The notes under the pieces were generated by a model. The model searched no databases, had not been told where the DNA came from, and saw only the letters and a program-made list of their open reading frames with translations. From Chryseobacterium sp. c4a (GTDB taxonomy: Bacteria; Bacteroidota; Bacteroidia; Flavobacteriales; Weeksellaceae), in assembly GCF_009900745.1 (NCBI RefSeq), contig NZ_WXVU01000001.1, forward strand, positions 310,001-374,000: DNA of 64,000 nt, given 5' to 3'. Below are positions 1 to 9,102 of the stretch, one piece after another. Made by a program: the position numbers and the translations under genes. Position 1 is the first letter of the stretch; the number at the start of each line of letters is the position of its first letter.

Positions 1-238
1 TTGCATAGAGGAATGCTCTGACAATATTATTGTCATAATTAAATTTTTGCGTCTCCATAAATTCCAATAGTGTTTACCGAAGTGATATTTGCTCTGAAAA
101 GGGTTTATTTTTTGCCATTTTCTATGTTAAAAGTAAATATCATGTAACGTGTATAATGTTTTGCCAAAGGTATTTATTAACTTTGTTGGAGGCTAATAGA
201 TAATCTTCTAAAATATACCGAAAACTACTAAAACAGAA
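1..238. other. AT-rich leader region at window edge
   Basis: No convincing gene is seen here. The 16-base string ATATTTGCTCTGAAAA at 85-100 recurs exactly at 773-788 upstream of the sensor kinase. In both places it carries the ATTTG end of a Bacteroidota -7 element, so 85-91 may be the promoter of the XRE gene that starts at 239. An antisense reading frame over 140-331 is not supported. Confidence 0.4.
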
Positions 239-538
239 ATGATGAAAATATGTGGACAAAATATCAGGAAAATTCGTAGGAGCAAAGATCTTACGCAAGA
301 GTATATGGCTTTTGAAATGGGGATTTCCCAAAAGGCTTATTCCGATATTGAGAATTCAAAGGTGAAGATCAACCTTGAAATCTTAACGAAGATCTCAGAT
401 ATTTTAGATATTAAGCCTTCCGATATTTGCAGTATCTCTCATAAATGCGGAACAGATGATGGTTATGAAGATAAATACCAAGGGCTTTTGGAGTACATGA
501 AAAAAAATAATATTTCGGTTCCGAAAGAGTTTCTTTAG
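239..538 (+). CDS. Small XRE-family DNA-binding regulator
   Basis: This 99-residue protein is almost entirely one Cro/C1-type helix-turn-helix. The fold runs from about residue 8 (IRKIRRSKDLTQEYMAFEMG) through the recognition helix ISQKAYSDIENSK to about residue 60. The remaining tail, ending NNISVPKEFL, has no recognised domain. The start is ATGATG at 239, so the second ATG is equally possible. It is probably a cytoplasmic transcription regulator. The gene is monocistronic, because a strong hairpin terminator follows. Its target cannot be read from the sequence. The nearest downstream gene is the two-component system at 807, but the terminator makes cotranscription unlikely. Confidence 0.85.
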   Translation: MMKICGQNIRKIRRSKDLTQEYMAFEMGISQKAYSDIENSKVKINLEILTKISDILDIKPSDICSISHKCGTDDGYEDKYQGLLEYMKKNNISVPKEFL

Positions 539-562
539 GTATACAAACTTAAATATACATGT

Positions 563-602
563 AATGACCTCCTCATTTTGATTGAGTGAGGTCATTGTTT
601 TT
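563..602 (+). terminator. Intrinsic terminator after XRE gene
   Basis: AATGACCTC (563-571) pairs with GAGGTCATT (588-596). An inner CTCA/TGAG stem adds length, and GTTTTT follows. It lies 25 bases after the XRE stop codon. Confidence 0.8.
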
Positions 603-771
603 AGTAAAATTGTGTTTCTAGTCATGAACCTGATGACAAAGGCAATGATGAGGGAAGCTGTCTTGAGTATTCCAAATGTATCATAATTGATAAAATATTC
701 ATAAATAATTATGTAGAAAAAAGATCACATGTTTGTGGATAAATATTTACAATAATCTTAATTTTCTATAA

Positions 772-779
772 TATATTTG
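772..779 (+). promoter_or_regulatory. -7 promoter element, sensor kinase gene
   Basis: TATATTTG matches the Bacteroidota -7 consensus TAnnTTTG and lies 28 bases before the start at 807. No TTG is found at the ideal -33 distance. A lone DnaA-box-like TGTGGATAA lies just upstream at 734-742. Confidence 0.55.
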
Positions 780-806
780 CTCTGAAAATAATGTAGCCTA
801 ATCGAA

Positions 807-3776
807 ATGAAGCTTTTGTCCTTTATTTTATTGTTGTCTTTTCTATATAGCAACGGACAAAGCTATACAACCCAGTGGTTTACCATGGATAATGGTTTGC
901 CTCAAAACAGTATCAAAGATATTGTGAAAGATAAATATGGCTTCATATGGTTTTCTATGGAAGGCCAAATCTTACGGTATGATGGAAGCAGCTTCGTTCA
1001 GTATAACGATTTTAAGCTGAAAAATCTAAGCTTCGGGGATTTTTATGGGAGTGTAAACAGTGATCGTATTGCTGTTTTCAATAATTCTGAAAAAAAAAAT
1101 CTTTTGATTTCTCAAAGACAGCCGAAAGTTATTTCAAGTAATACCACTTTTGATTCGGATCTTCCGAAAGACAATAGAATCTATAAAAGGATTTTCAAAA
1201 ATAATTTCACGGTAAGATATGTTTCTTTTATTGATTCTTACTTTGTTCAGTTGAAAACAGGAACTTACTATTTTGAAAATAATACGGTTATATATGTAGA
1301 TCAAAAAAGTAAGAAACGGACAAAAATTAATATTGAACTTTCACGAAATAAATTAAAAAGGTTATTTGTTCACGAAGATCATATTTTTATTGCCGATCCC
1401 GAAGATCGAAAGATTCTTCAATTGTATCATGGAGGCTATTCTTATAAAGAGGCTCCCACTTTATATACCGATCCTGAAACCAAAATATATTGGCAGCAGA
1501 TTACAGGGCAGGTTTTCATGATTAATCATGGTAAAATATACAGAAGCCAGTTTTTGAACGGAAAACTGAGTCTTAGCTATGTGCTGGAATATAAGGATAT
1601 GGATAAGGAAATTTCAGGAGCAATGTTTTATGATGAGACCTTCAATAAATTATACATTGGAAGCTCTATTAATGGACTTAAAATTCTAAGCCTCTCTGAT
1701 TTTTCAGTTTCTCAAAAAAAATTACCGTATCAGGATGAAGTTTGTTATGCTGCTATTCCATATAGTGGAAATTCTGTTTTGACTCAGGAGGGGATCAGGT
1801 ATTATAATAATAAAACAGAAAGGTTATTTAAAGCTCCTCAATCCTATGATAAACGGTATATTTTTCAGGATGATTCGGGAAATCTTGTATACAGAGAAAA
1901 TAATTCCATTCATATAAGGTATAAAAATACAGGATTTACGAAATATGATTCAGTGTCATTTAATAAGAGAGAAATTGATGGATTATATAAAAGCGGAGGT
2001 ATGTATGTGGCAACTCTTTTGGATAAAAATAGATTTTACCTCTATATATTTGACCATGATGATTTTAAGAAAACCGAAAGAATCATCCCTTTTGAAGATA
2101 ATATAGATACGGTTCTCAGATATAATAAGGATCTTCTTTATTTGGGCGGAAGCAATGGAATCTTCGTTTTTTCTTTAGCACAAAATAAAGTTATAGCACG
2201 GATGGGTAAAAATCTTCCGGTAAAACAAATTATAAAGACTAAAGATGGCAATGTCTGGTTTACTACGTATAATCGGGGAATATATTGGTTAAAAGATCGT
2301 CAAGCAGTTAAGCTGCCTGGTGATAAAAATGATTTTTTGGAGAATGCACATCATATATTGGAAGATAAGAATTCAAACTTTTGGATTTCCTCTAATAATG
2401 GATTATTTAAAATCAATAAAATCTCACTTTTTGAATCCATGAAATCTCCTCAAGAGCAGGTTACCTATTACCGGTATACCAAGGAACATGGTTTTTTGAA
2501 TAATGAATTCAATGGCAGTGCAGATCCTTGCGCTAATATTCTGGAAGATGGGCAGTTTGTATTTCCTTCTATGGAAGGATTTGTATTTTTTACCCCTCAG
2601 AATGTTAAAACTTACTTTCCTAAAACGAATGATCTTTACATAGAAAGAGCGAAAATAAATGGTGAACTTCGTGATGTTAAAGGGGATCTTTTATTGGAAA
2701 GTGGATTCAAAAATGCAGAAATTTATATTGATATTCCTTATTATGCCGATCTTGAAAATGTGTATTTGCAGGCAAAACTTGTAGGAGAAGAAGATAGTCA
2801 ATGGATCAATGTCAAAGAAGATAAAATATTCAGATTATCCAAAATAGAACCTGGTAAATACAATTTACTCATTAGATTTCTATCTTCAGAAAACGGGAAA
2901 TTCGTTTACAAAAGCTTTCCAATAGAAGTTGAAGCCTATTTTTATCAAACTTTAACCTTTAAAATCCTGGTGATTGGGCTCATTATTTTTATCCTTATAG
3001 CGACTATACAAGCCAGAACAAATTTTTTAAGGTTGAAAAACAAAGTTTTAAAAAATACCCTTGTTCATAAAGATAAAGAACTTCAAGAAACAAACAATAA
3101 GCTTAAAAGTGAATCAGATTATCAGAAAAAACTGGTAGAAAGTATCAGTCATGATATTACAACTCCTGTTAAATTTATTGCTCTTCTTTCGCAAGAACTT
3201 ACCCAATCGGAAGATGCCAAAACTCAGAAAAAATATTTTGACAGTATTTATAAAACCTCAGAGCAGCTTTACAAGTTCACATTAAGCTTAAAAGAATATA
3301 CAGAACTGTATAAGCAGGACAATATTTCAGATGATGAATATCTGATCTATGATCTCATTGAAACTAAAAAATTATTGTTTGAAGAAATTGCAGCACAAAA
3401 AAACACGTTCATCTATAATTTTTGTGATCATCATCTTAGCATAAAACTTAACAAAAATATCCTTCTGACTGTTTTTCACAATATCATAGACAATGCTGTA
3501 AAAAATACTTCAGATGGGGAAATTGTCATCACTTCTGCTTCTTCAGAGCAAGGTATAGAAATTTGTATTGCCGATACGGGAAGTGGAATGTCTGCCGAAC
3601 AGAGAACTTATTATACTGAGCTTTTTAAGAAACAAGGAAATGAACATTTGATTTTCAAAAATTATGGACTTGGCCTACACATGGTCATCCAGTTGATGAT
3701 GAAAATCAATGGAGAAATGACTTTTCATGAAAATACACCCAAAGGGACAATTATTAAAATCCATATTACAATATGA
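807..3776 (+). CDS. Propeller-type hybrid-like sensor histidine kinase
   Basis: This is a 989-residue membrane sensor kinase. A signal peptide (residues 1-18, ending SNGQ) leads into a large periplasmic region with propeller-type repeats. The first is MDNGLPQNSIKDIV...GFIWFSMEG, the Reg_prop style of Bacteroidota sensors, and a later one is DKNSNFWISSNNGLFKI. A Y_Y_Y-like beta domain follows, then one membrane helix near residues 715-737, a short coiled coil and a kinase core. The phospho-acceptor is His782 in SISHDITTP. The N box is NIIDNAVKN, and the G boxes are DTGSGMS and NYGLGLHMV. The extracellular ligand is unknown. There is no C-terminal receiver, unlike true hybrids. Its stop overlaps the start of the response regulator by 4 bases, so the two are translationally coupled partners. 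Confidence 0.92.
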   Translation: MKLLSFILLLSFLYSNGQSYTTQWFTMDNGLPQNSIKDIVKDKYGFIWFSMEGQILRYDGSSFVQYNDFKLKNLSFGDFYGSVNSDRIAVFNNSEKKNLLISQRQPKVISSNTTFDSDLPKDNRIYKRIFKNNFTVRYVSFIDSYFVQLKTGTYYFENNTVIYVDQKSKKRTKINIELSRNKLKRLFVHEDHIFIADPEDRKILQLYHGGYSYKEAPTLYTDPETKIYWQQITGQVFMINHGKIYRSQFLNGKLSLSYVLEYKDMDKEISGAMFYDETFNKLYIGSSINGLKILSLSDFSVSQKKLPYQDEVCYAAIPYSGNSVLTQEGIRYYNNKTERLFKAPQSYDKRYIFQDDSGNLVYRENNSIHIRYKNTGFTKYDSVSFNKREIDGLYKSGGMYVATLLDKNRFYLYIFDHDDFKKTERIIPFEDNIDTVLRYNKDLLYLGGSNGIFVFSLAQNKVIARMGKNLPVKQIIKTKDGNVWFTTYNRGIYWLKDRQAVKLPGDKNDFLENAHHILEDKNSNFWISSNNGLFKINKISLFESMKSPQEQVTYYRYTKEHGFLNNEFNGSADPCANILEDGQFVFPSMEGFVFFTPQNVKTYFPKTNDLYIERAKINGELRDVKGDLLLESGFKNAEIYIDIPYYADLENVYLQAKLVGEEDSQWINVKEDKIFRLSKIEPGKYNLLIRFLSSENGKFVYKSFPIEVEAYFYQTLTFKILVIGLIIFILIATIQARTNFLRLKNKVLKNTLVHKDKELQETNNKLKSESDYQKKLVESISHDITTPVKFIALLSQELTQSEDAKTQKKYFDSIYKTSEQLYKFTLSLKEYTELYKQDNISDDEYLIYDLIETKKLLFEEIAAQKNTFIYNFCDHHLSIKLNKNILLTVFHNIIDNAVKNTSDGEIVITSASSEQGIEICIADTGSGMSAEQRTYYTELFKKQGNEHLIFKNYGLGLHMVIQLMMKINGEMTFHENTPKGTIIKIHITI

Positions 3777-4387
3777 CAAAAAGAATATTAATTGCAGATG
3801 ATCATCATGTGGTAAGAATCGGAACTGCTTTGATTCTGGAAAAGAATTTTAATGACTTCGAAATAGAATTTGCAGAAACCTATGATGAGGTAAAAGATAA
3901 AGTCGGATCCAAAAAATTTGATCTTGTCATATTGGATATTGAGCTTCCCGGAAGTACTTTCAAATCGATGGTCAAAGAGATTAAAAATATTAATGAGGAT
4001 ATATTAATCTTAATTTTTACTTCCTACAAAGAAAGCTTTGCTATGCAATATATTCAGGAAGGAGCGAATGGATTTTTAAATAAACTCAGTGATCCGGAGA
4101 CTTTTGTGAAAACGATAGAAGGTATTTTGAAAGACGGCTATTATTATACTCCTGAATTACTCAACGAAATGATGGCGCAATTGCAAAAGAAAAGCCCCGC
4201 AGAACTTTTATCAGAAAGAGAATTGCAGGTTTTTGATCTTTTAGCAAAAGGAAATGGTAACCTTGAAATAGCCAATGTCCTCGATATTCAGGAATCCACG
4301 GTTGGAACTTATAAGAGAAGAGTATATCAAAAATTAAAAATTAAAAATCTGGTTGAATTGTTAGAAATCTATCATAAAATCCATTAG
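3773..4387 (+). CDS. LuxR/NarL-type response regulator
   Basis: This 204-residue cytoplasmic DNA-binding protein has a receiver domain at residues 1-120. The acidic pocket is ADDHH, and the phospho-acceptor Asp lies in LVILDIELPG near residue 54. A LuxR-type helix-turn-helix follows at about 143-200 (LSERELQVFDLLAKGNGNLE and STVGTYKRRVYQKL). It overlaps the upstream kinase gene by 4 bases (ATGA), so it is the cognate partner. The obvious candidate targets are the two secreted-protein genes immediately downstream, which have no other local regulator. That link is inference from position only. Confidence 0.93.
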   Translation: MTKRILIADDHHVVRIGTALILEKNFNDFEIEFAETYDEVKDKVGSKKFDLVILDIELPGSTFKSMVKEIKNINEDILILIFTSYKESFAMQYIQEGANGFLNKLSDPETFVKTIEGILKDGYYYTPELLNEMMAQLQKKSPAELLSERELQVFDLLAKGNGNLEIANVLDIQESTVGTYKRRVYQKLKIKNLVELLEIYHKIH

Positions 4388-4567
4388 CGATTAATACTCA
4401 TATGTCATAAAACACGTACGGTTTTGTGGAAAAATGTGTACAGAGCCTGTAAACGGAATCTTTATTTTTCGCAGTAAGTTAGTCTCATAAAAATTCTAAT
4501 CTATATACGATTGGATTTGTATATACATGCTTACAATTCCCTTAGATTCTAAATACATTTTTTGATT

Positions 4568-5497
4568 ATGAGAAAAAGTCTATTTTTCATTGCTTTATGG
4601 GCCTATTTAATGGGGTCAAAGTTATGCGCCCAAGTAGGGGTCAATACTCCTAACCCTACCAGTAGCCTGACCGTTAATGGATCATTTGCGGCAACTTATA
4701 AAACAGTATCTTCAAGCGGAGCTGTAGGAGCCAATGACTATTATATTGCTTATAATTCAGTAAATAACGGAACATTGACATTACCAGCAGCAATCAATGG
4801 TACAGGTAATTTTGGTGGAAGAACCTATCATTTCAAAAATACGGGAACCGGAAATCTGGTTATTGCAGCAGCTGGTGCAGAATTGATTGACGATCAGAAC
4901 GGAGCAGGAGTTTCTACTCTTAGTATTCCTATAGGATATTATGCATTTCTGGTAAATAAAGGAACTACTACAGGTACAACATGGGAACTGGTTTTATTTT
5001 CGAGTTCTAATACAATGCCTTCATCAGAAAATACCTATCCTTTTGCTACAAAGGCTACAGACGTTCGTCAAAGTTGTGATGCTACTCCTAATCCTTCAGC
5101 TCCATGGATAAGAACAGCAATTGTTTATCAAAATACAATTCTTAATAAAGGTGGAGTGTTAACTCCTTCTACCGGAGCATTTAAAGCACCCAACGATGGC
5201 TATTATGTGATTAATGGAAGCACACAATTTGATAATGGAGGTATGACGGCTCCGCCACCTACTTTTACCTGGACAACATTGTATCTGATAAAAAACTATG
5301 CACCCAACAATGGCGGAACCATACTGGTTCAATCTTATCAGCCTACTGCAACTGTAGTTTTTGGATCAAGTGTTTCGTGTATGACTTATTTAAATGCTGG
5401 GGATACCGTAACAATGGCTTCTGTAGCGGGAGTTTCTAATGGTAGCAAATATGAAGTAGTCACAAGTTCAATGTACGGGTACAAAATAGCAAATTAA
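4568..5497 (+). CDS. Secreted surface protein, C1q-like C-terminus
   Basis: I do not recognise a named family for the whole 309-residue protein. It has a signal peptide ending LCAQ and then VGVNTPNPTSSLTVNGSF, a motif common at the mature N-terminus of Chryseobacterium surface proteins and of tail-fibre-like proteins. The middle is rich in Gly, Thr and Asn. The last 130 residues (TGAFKAPNDGYYVINGSTQF, then YLNAGDTVTM) resemble the jelly-roll pattern of C1q/TNF-like domains. ATG at 4568 is preferred over an in-frame TTG six bases earlier. It is monocistronic, with a terminator behind it. The neighbour at 5572 shares the N-terminal motif, which suggests a paralogous pair of exported binding proteins. 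Confidence 0.75.
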   Translation: MRKSLFFIALWAYLMGSKLCAQVGVNTPNPTSSLTVNGSFAATYKTVSSSGAVGANDYYIAYNSVNNGTLTLPAAINGTGNFGGRTYHFKNTGTGNLVIAAAGAELIDDQNGAGVSTLSIPIGYYAFLVNKGTTTGTTWELVLFSSSNTMPSSENTYPFATKATDVRQSCDATPNPSAPWIRTAIVYQNTILNKGGVLTPSTGAFKAPNDGYYVINGSTQFDNGGMTAPPPTFTWTTLYLIKNYAPNNGGTILVQSYQPTATVVFGSSVSCMTYLNAGDTVTMASVAGVSNGSKYEVVTSSMYGYKIAN

Positions 5498-5518
5498 TAC
5501 ACAATTCTTAATAAAAAC

Positions 5519-5552
5519 AAGCCTTAACAAACTGTTAAGGCTTTTATCTTTT
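5519..5552 (+). terminator. Intrinsic terminator after first surface-protein gene
   Basis: AAGCCTTAACA (5519-5529) pairs perfectly with TGTTAAGGCTT (5533-5543) across an AAC loop and is followed by a T-rich tract. Confidence 0.85.
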
Positions 5553-5571
5553 TTAATTAATTCTTTATAAT

Positions 5572-6396
5572 ATGAAAAAACTAACCATTGTATTATTCAT
5601 GGGGATTACGCATTTAGCTTTTGCTCAAGTTGGAGTGAATACCCCAAACCCCAAGGCCATGTTTCATCTGGATGGAAAAAAGAACAATGAAGCATCAGGG
5701 CCAGTAAGTCCTTCCAATCAGACAGATGATGTTGTGATGACCTCCCAAGGCTATATCGGGATAGGAAATAATAATCCGGTTACAAGTCTGGATATTAAAA
5801 CTAGTGGAACTTCAGTAACACCTGCATCAGGAATAAAAATAGCAGATGGAGCACAAAACGAAAACTATGTATTAACTTCAGATGCAAATGGAAATGGCTT
5901 ATGGAAGCCAGCAAAATTAACCGTTATAAGAGGTGTAAACGGTGCAGGTATCAATATTCCTTTTACAGAAACCGCAACAGTCTCAAAATATACAGGATCT
6001 TACATTGATTTACCACCCGGAAAATGGCTGGTTACTGTACAACAGCTTATTATTCCGACAGGACCGGCATTAACCAGTGATCAATGGATGTGGCTGAGAA
6101 CCAGTTTTTCAGATGAACCGAATATTGTGACAGGAGATACGGCTAACTATTCCCCCGATCTCAGTTCACCAAGTATGGTGAGTGGGCTTATTCAGGGACC
6201 TACTTCAGCGAAGACCAGATTCTCTATCCTGCAGGGAAGTTTGGTGATTAATAATACTTCAGGCACTGTAAAAAGGTATAAATATATTGCAGGTCACAAC
6301 AGTGTAGACGGAATACAGAATGCTGCCATTTACTTTGATAGATTCAGTAGTGGCCTTTTTGGAGAGAATGTTATTTATGCAGTCCCTACAAATTAA
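5572..6396 (+). CDS. Secreted surface protein with VGVNTPNP N-terminus
   Basis: This 274-residue exported protein has the signal peptide MKKLTIVLFMGITHLAFA followed by QVGVNTPNPKAMFHLDGKK, the same mature N-terminus as the gene before it. A second short motif of the same kind, YIGIGNNNPVTSLDIKT, occurs at about residues 60-76, as in proteins with repeated trimeric tail-fibre-like modules. The C-terminal 150 residues contain a beta-rich segment (SYIDLPPGKWLVTVQQLIIP) without an assigned domain. It lies downstream of the two-component system. The function is unknown; surface adhesion or glycan binding is a guess. Confidence 0.72.
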   Translation: MKKLTIVLFMGITHLAFAQVGVNTPNPKAMFHLDGKKNNEASGPVSPSNQTDDVVMTSQGYIGIGNNNPVTSLDIKTSGTSVTPASGIKIADGAQNENYVLTSDANGNGLWKPAKLTVIRGVNGAGINIPFTETATVSKYTGSYIDLPPGKWLVTVQQLIIPTGPALTSDQWMWLRTSFSDEPNIVTGDTANYSPDLSSPSMVSGLIQGPTSAKTRFSILQGSLVINNTSGTVKRYKYIAGHNSVDGIQNAAIYFDRFSSGLFGENVIYAVPTN

Positions 6397-6519
6397 AATT
6401 GATGGGCTTCTATATGAAAAATGAATCACGTCTTTGAGAACAGAATTCTTAATTTACCCCATGGAATGTGAATTTCTCTGAAAAGTTTTTATATATTTAG
6501 CGACCGAATAATTCATTCA

Positions 6520-7938
6520 ATGAGCAACGAAAATAAAACAGGACAAAACGAGACTTTAGTTAGAGGATTAACAAATCGACATATACAATTAATTGCCCTT
6601 GGAGGTGCCATAGGAACCGGATTATTTCTGGGAATCGGACCTGCGGCAGTATTGGCTGGCCCCTCAGTGATTTTAGGGTATGCCTTGGCCGGAATTATTG
6701 CCTTTTTTATCATGCGCCAGCTTGGTGAAATGGTAGTTCAGGAGCCGGTATCTGGAAGTTTTAGTCACTTTGCTTATAAATATTGGGGAAATTTCCCCGG
6801 CTTTGCCTCAGGATGGAACTACTGGATTCTCTATATTCTTGTAAGTATGGCCGAGCTTACAGCCATTGGACATTATATTCACTTCTGGTGGCCGGAAATA
6901 CCACTCTGGGTATCCAGTTTATTCTTTTTTGTAGTGATCACTGCGCTTAATCTTGCTTCTGTAAAGGTGTATGGAGAAACTGAATTCTGGTTTTCCATTA
7001 TCAAAGTAATCGCGATTATTGCCATGATTGTTTTCGGTGTTTATCTGTTGATCAGCGGAACCGGTGGAGAAAAAGCTACGGTTACAAACTTATGGAATGA
7101 TGGCGGATTCTTTCCGAAAGGATTATTCAATAAAACTGAAAACGGATATTCCGGATTATTTGCAGCAATGGCGATGATTATGTTCTCTTTCGGAGGATTG
7201 GAGTTGATCGGAATTACTGCTGCTGAAGCTAAAAACCCTGAGAAAACCATTCCACAGGCAACCAATCAGGTGATCTACAGAATCTTGATTTTTTATGTAG
7301 GGGCATTAGTTATTTTATTCTCATTAAGCCCTTGGAGAGAAATTACAGAAGGTTCAAGCCCATTTGTAATGGTATTCGAGAATTTAAATGGAATGGAGTT
7401 CAGCCTTTTTGGAAAAGTCATTCAATTCAATGTATTAATCGCGAATGTTCTTAATCTTATTGTACTGACTGCTGCTTTATCGGTGTATAACAGTAGTGTT
7501 TACAGTAACAGCCGTATGCTTTTTGGATTAGCTCAACAAGGGAATGCTCCTAAGTTTTTGAAAAAACTTAATAAAAATTCCGTGCCTATCAATGCGATCA
7601 TTGTATCTTCATGTTTTGCAGGAATCTGTATTATCATCAATAAACTGGTGCCGGAAAAAGCATTTCAGTACCTGATGGCTCTTGTAGTGTCTACGCTTAT
7701 CATTAACTGGATAATGATCTGTTATACCCATTTGAAATTTAAAAAATCAATTACCGAAGAAGGAATTCAATCGAAGTTCCCTTCGATATTCTATCCGATT
7801 TCCAATTATATCTGTATTGCATTTTTGGTTCTTATTTTAGGGCTGATGAGTATTACAGGAATGGAAATACAGGTAATTCTGATTCCGGTCTGGATAGGAT
7901 TCTTATTCGTTATGTATAAATTATATAAACCGAATTAA
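6520..7938 (+). CDS. APC-family amino-acid permease
   Basis: This 472-residue inner-membrane transporter has about 12 hydrophobic helices. It opens with RGLTNRHIQLIALGGAIGTG and GLFLGIGPAAVLAGPS, the helix-1 signature of the APC amino acid:H+ symporters related to CycA, AnsP and ProY. The GxGLELIGITAAEAKNPEKT segment after helix 6 is also typical. The length matches the family. Similarity is strongest to the branch carrying D-alanine, D-serine and glycine, but the substrate cannot be fixed by eye, so no gene symbol is given. A TATATTTAG string at about 6491 is a plausible -7 element. A terminator hairpin follows, so the gene is probably monocistronic. Confidence 0.9.
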   Translation: MSNENKTGQNETLVRGLTNRHIQLIALGGAIGTGLFLGIGPAAVLAGPSVILGYALAGIIAFFIMRQLGEMVVQEPVSGSFSHFAYKYWGNFPGFASGWNYWILYILVSMAELTAIGHYIHFWWPEIPLWVSSLFFFVVITALNLASVKVYGETEFWFSIIKVIAIIAMIVFGVYLLISGTGGEKATVTNLWNDGGFFPKGLFNKTENGYSGLFAAMAMIMFSFGGLELIGITAAEAKNPEKTIPQATNQVIYRILIFYVGALVILFSLSPWREITEGSSPFVMVFENLNGMEFSLFGKVIQFNVLIANVLNLIVLTAALSVYNSSVYSNSRMLFGLAQQGNAPKFLKKLNKNSVPINAIIVSSCFAGICIIINKLVPEKAFQYLMALVVSTLIINWIMICYTHLKFKKSITEEGIQSKFPSIFYPISNYICIAFLVLILGLMSITGMEIQVILIPVWIGFLFVMYKLYKPN

Positions 7939-7963
7939 CAGGTTGTAAATACATATAAAGAAT

Positions 7964-8008
7964 ATGGTTTTTGGAAACTTTTTTAGGAGTACAGAAACCA
8001 TTTTTATT
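7964..8008 (+). terminator. Terminator after permease gene
   Basis: ATGGTTT (7964-7970) pairs with AAACCAT (7995-8001) and is followed by TTTTATTTT. The loop is 24 bases, so the hairpin is weaker than the others in the window. Confidence 0.5.
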
Positions 8009-8024
8009 TTAAAAAGTACTATTG

Positions 8025-8984
8025 ATGAAACATATTTTTAGTTTCCTGTTCATGGGTTTGTTCTTTATTTCAACGGTTGCTCAGAAACGAGATTTTACTG
8101 TTTATATTGAAACTTCTGATATCAAAAATTTTTGGACAGCCTATGATGAGGTTCAGAAGTTGGATAATGAAGCACAAAAGATGTCCACTTTTCAAAAGCT
8201 ATATGTGGATAAAGCAACTTCTGGACTAAAAGACTTTATTCAGTCAAGGAGCTTTACTTCCAGGCAGTGGATTGAATCTTTTGAATCAAAACCAAAGTTC
8301 TGGAATTCTGTTAGAAGCAAAACTGAAAATATTCAAAAGGATTTTAAAAATATTGAGAATCTTTATCAAAGTTTTAGCCGATTATATTCCGGATTTTCTC
8401 CGCCAAAGATTTATTTCACGATAGGAAACCTTAAAGGTGGCGGAACGGTCATTAATGGAAATCTTATTATTGGTTCTGAATTGGCATCTTCCGATAAAAC
8501 CGTAGATTATTCGGAACTTTCCAAAAATTATCAGGACAGGATGAAGATGAATTCAGGCGTGATCTTTCTTACCGCTCATGAACTGGTTCATACCCAGCAA
8601 AACTTAAAAGGTACTACAACAAACTTATTAGGCCTTTGTTTAAAAGAAGGTTCTGCAGATTTTATAGCAGAGCTGTTAATCGGAAAAAAAGTGGAAGCAC
8701 CTTATATGAAATATGGAATACAACATCAGGAGTCTTTGTGGGATGATTTTCAAAAAGAAATGAATGGTAAAGACTTTCAGAATTGGTTGTCTAATACAGC
8801 TGTCATAAAAGACAGGCCGGCAGACCTTGGGTATTTTATAGGGTATATTATTACCAAAAAATTCTATGAAAGATTAAAAGATAAAAAATCTGCTATCAAC
8901 ACTATTATGAATCTGGATTTCAGCAATACAAAAGAAACTCAAGATTTTTTAAAAAAGTCAGGATATAAAACAGACATAAAGTAA
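8025..8984 (+). CDS. Exported Zn-protease-like protein (DUF2268-like)
   Basis: This 319-residue protein has a signal peptide (FLFMGLFFISTVAQ) and is probably periplasmic. The centre carries FLTAHELVHTQQ, a zinc-binding HExxH-type site (HELVH), followed about 20 residues later by LKEGSADFIAELL. That Glu is the likely third ligand of a gluzincin-like arrangement. This pattern fits predicted Zn-dependent proteases of the DUF2268 group. The preceding segment IYFTIGNLKGGGTVINGNLI is typical of such proteins. The substrate is unknown. ATG at 8025 is preferred over an overlapping TTG at 8022. It has no obvious operon partner. Confidence 0.72.
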   Translation: MKHIFSFLFMGLFFISTVAQKRDFTVYIETSDIKNFWTAYDEVQKLDNEAQKMSTFQKLYVDKATSGLKDFIQSRSFTSRQWIESFESKPKFWNSVRSKTENIQKDFKNIENLYQSFSRLYSGFSPPKIYFTIGNLKGGGTVINGNLIIGSELASSDKTVDYSELSKNYQDRMKMNSGVIFLTAHELVHTQQNLKGTTTNLLGLCLKEGSADFIAELLIGKKVEAPYMKYGIQHQESLWDDFQKEMNGKDFQNWLSNTAVIKDRPADLGYFIGYIITKKFYERLKDKKSAINTIMNLDFSNTKETQDFLKKSGYKTDIK

Positions 8985-9102
8985 TCTGCTTTTTCTTATA
9001 TTAGTAATAAATTATATTCTGAAAGATTGAAGATCTAAGCTGTTTCATAATTTGGAAATAGTCTCGTAGATCACAAATCACTTCAGAACGAAATTTTATG
9101 AT

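Noticed and set aside
140..331. 63-codon minus-strand frame at the window start
   Set aside because: It is antisense to the XRE gene, with no protein-like pattern beyond A/T-rich hydrophobic and His/Phe-rich sequence.
8204..8212. Single DnaA box TGTGGATAA
   Set aside because: It lies inside a coding region and is isolated. A few such 9-mers are expected by chance in 64 kb of AT-rich DNA.
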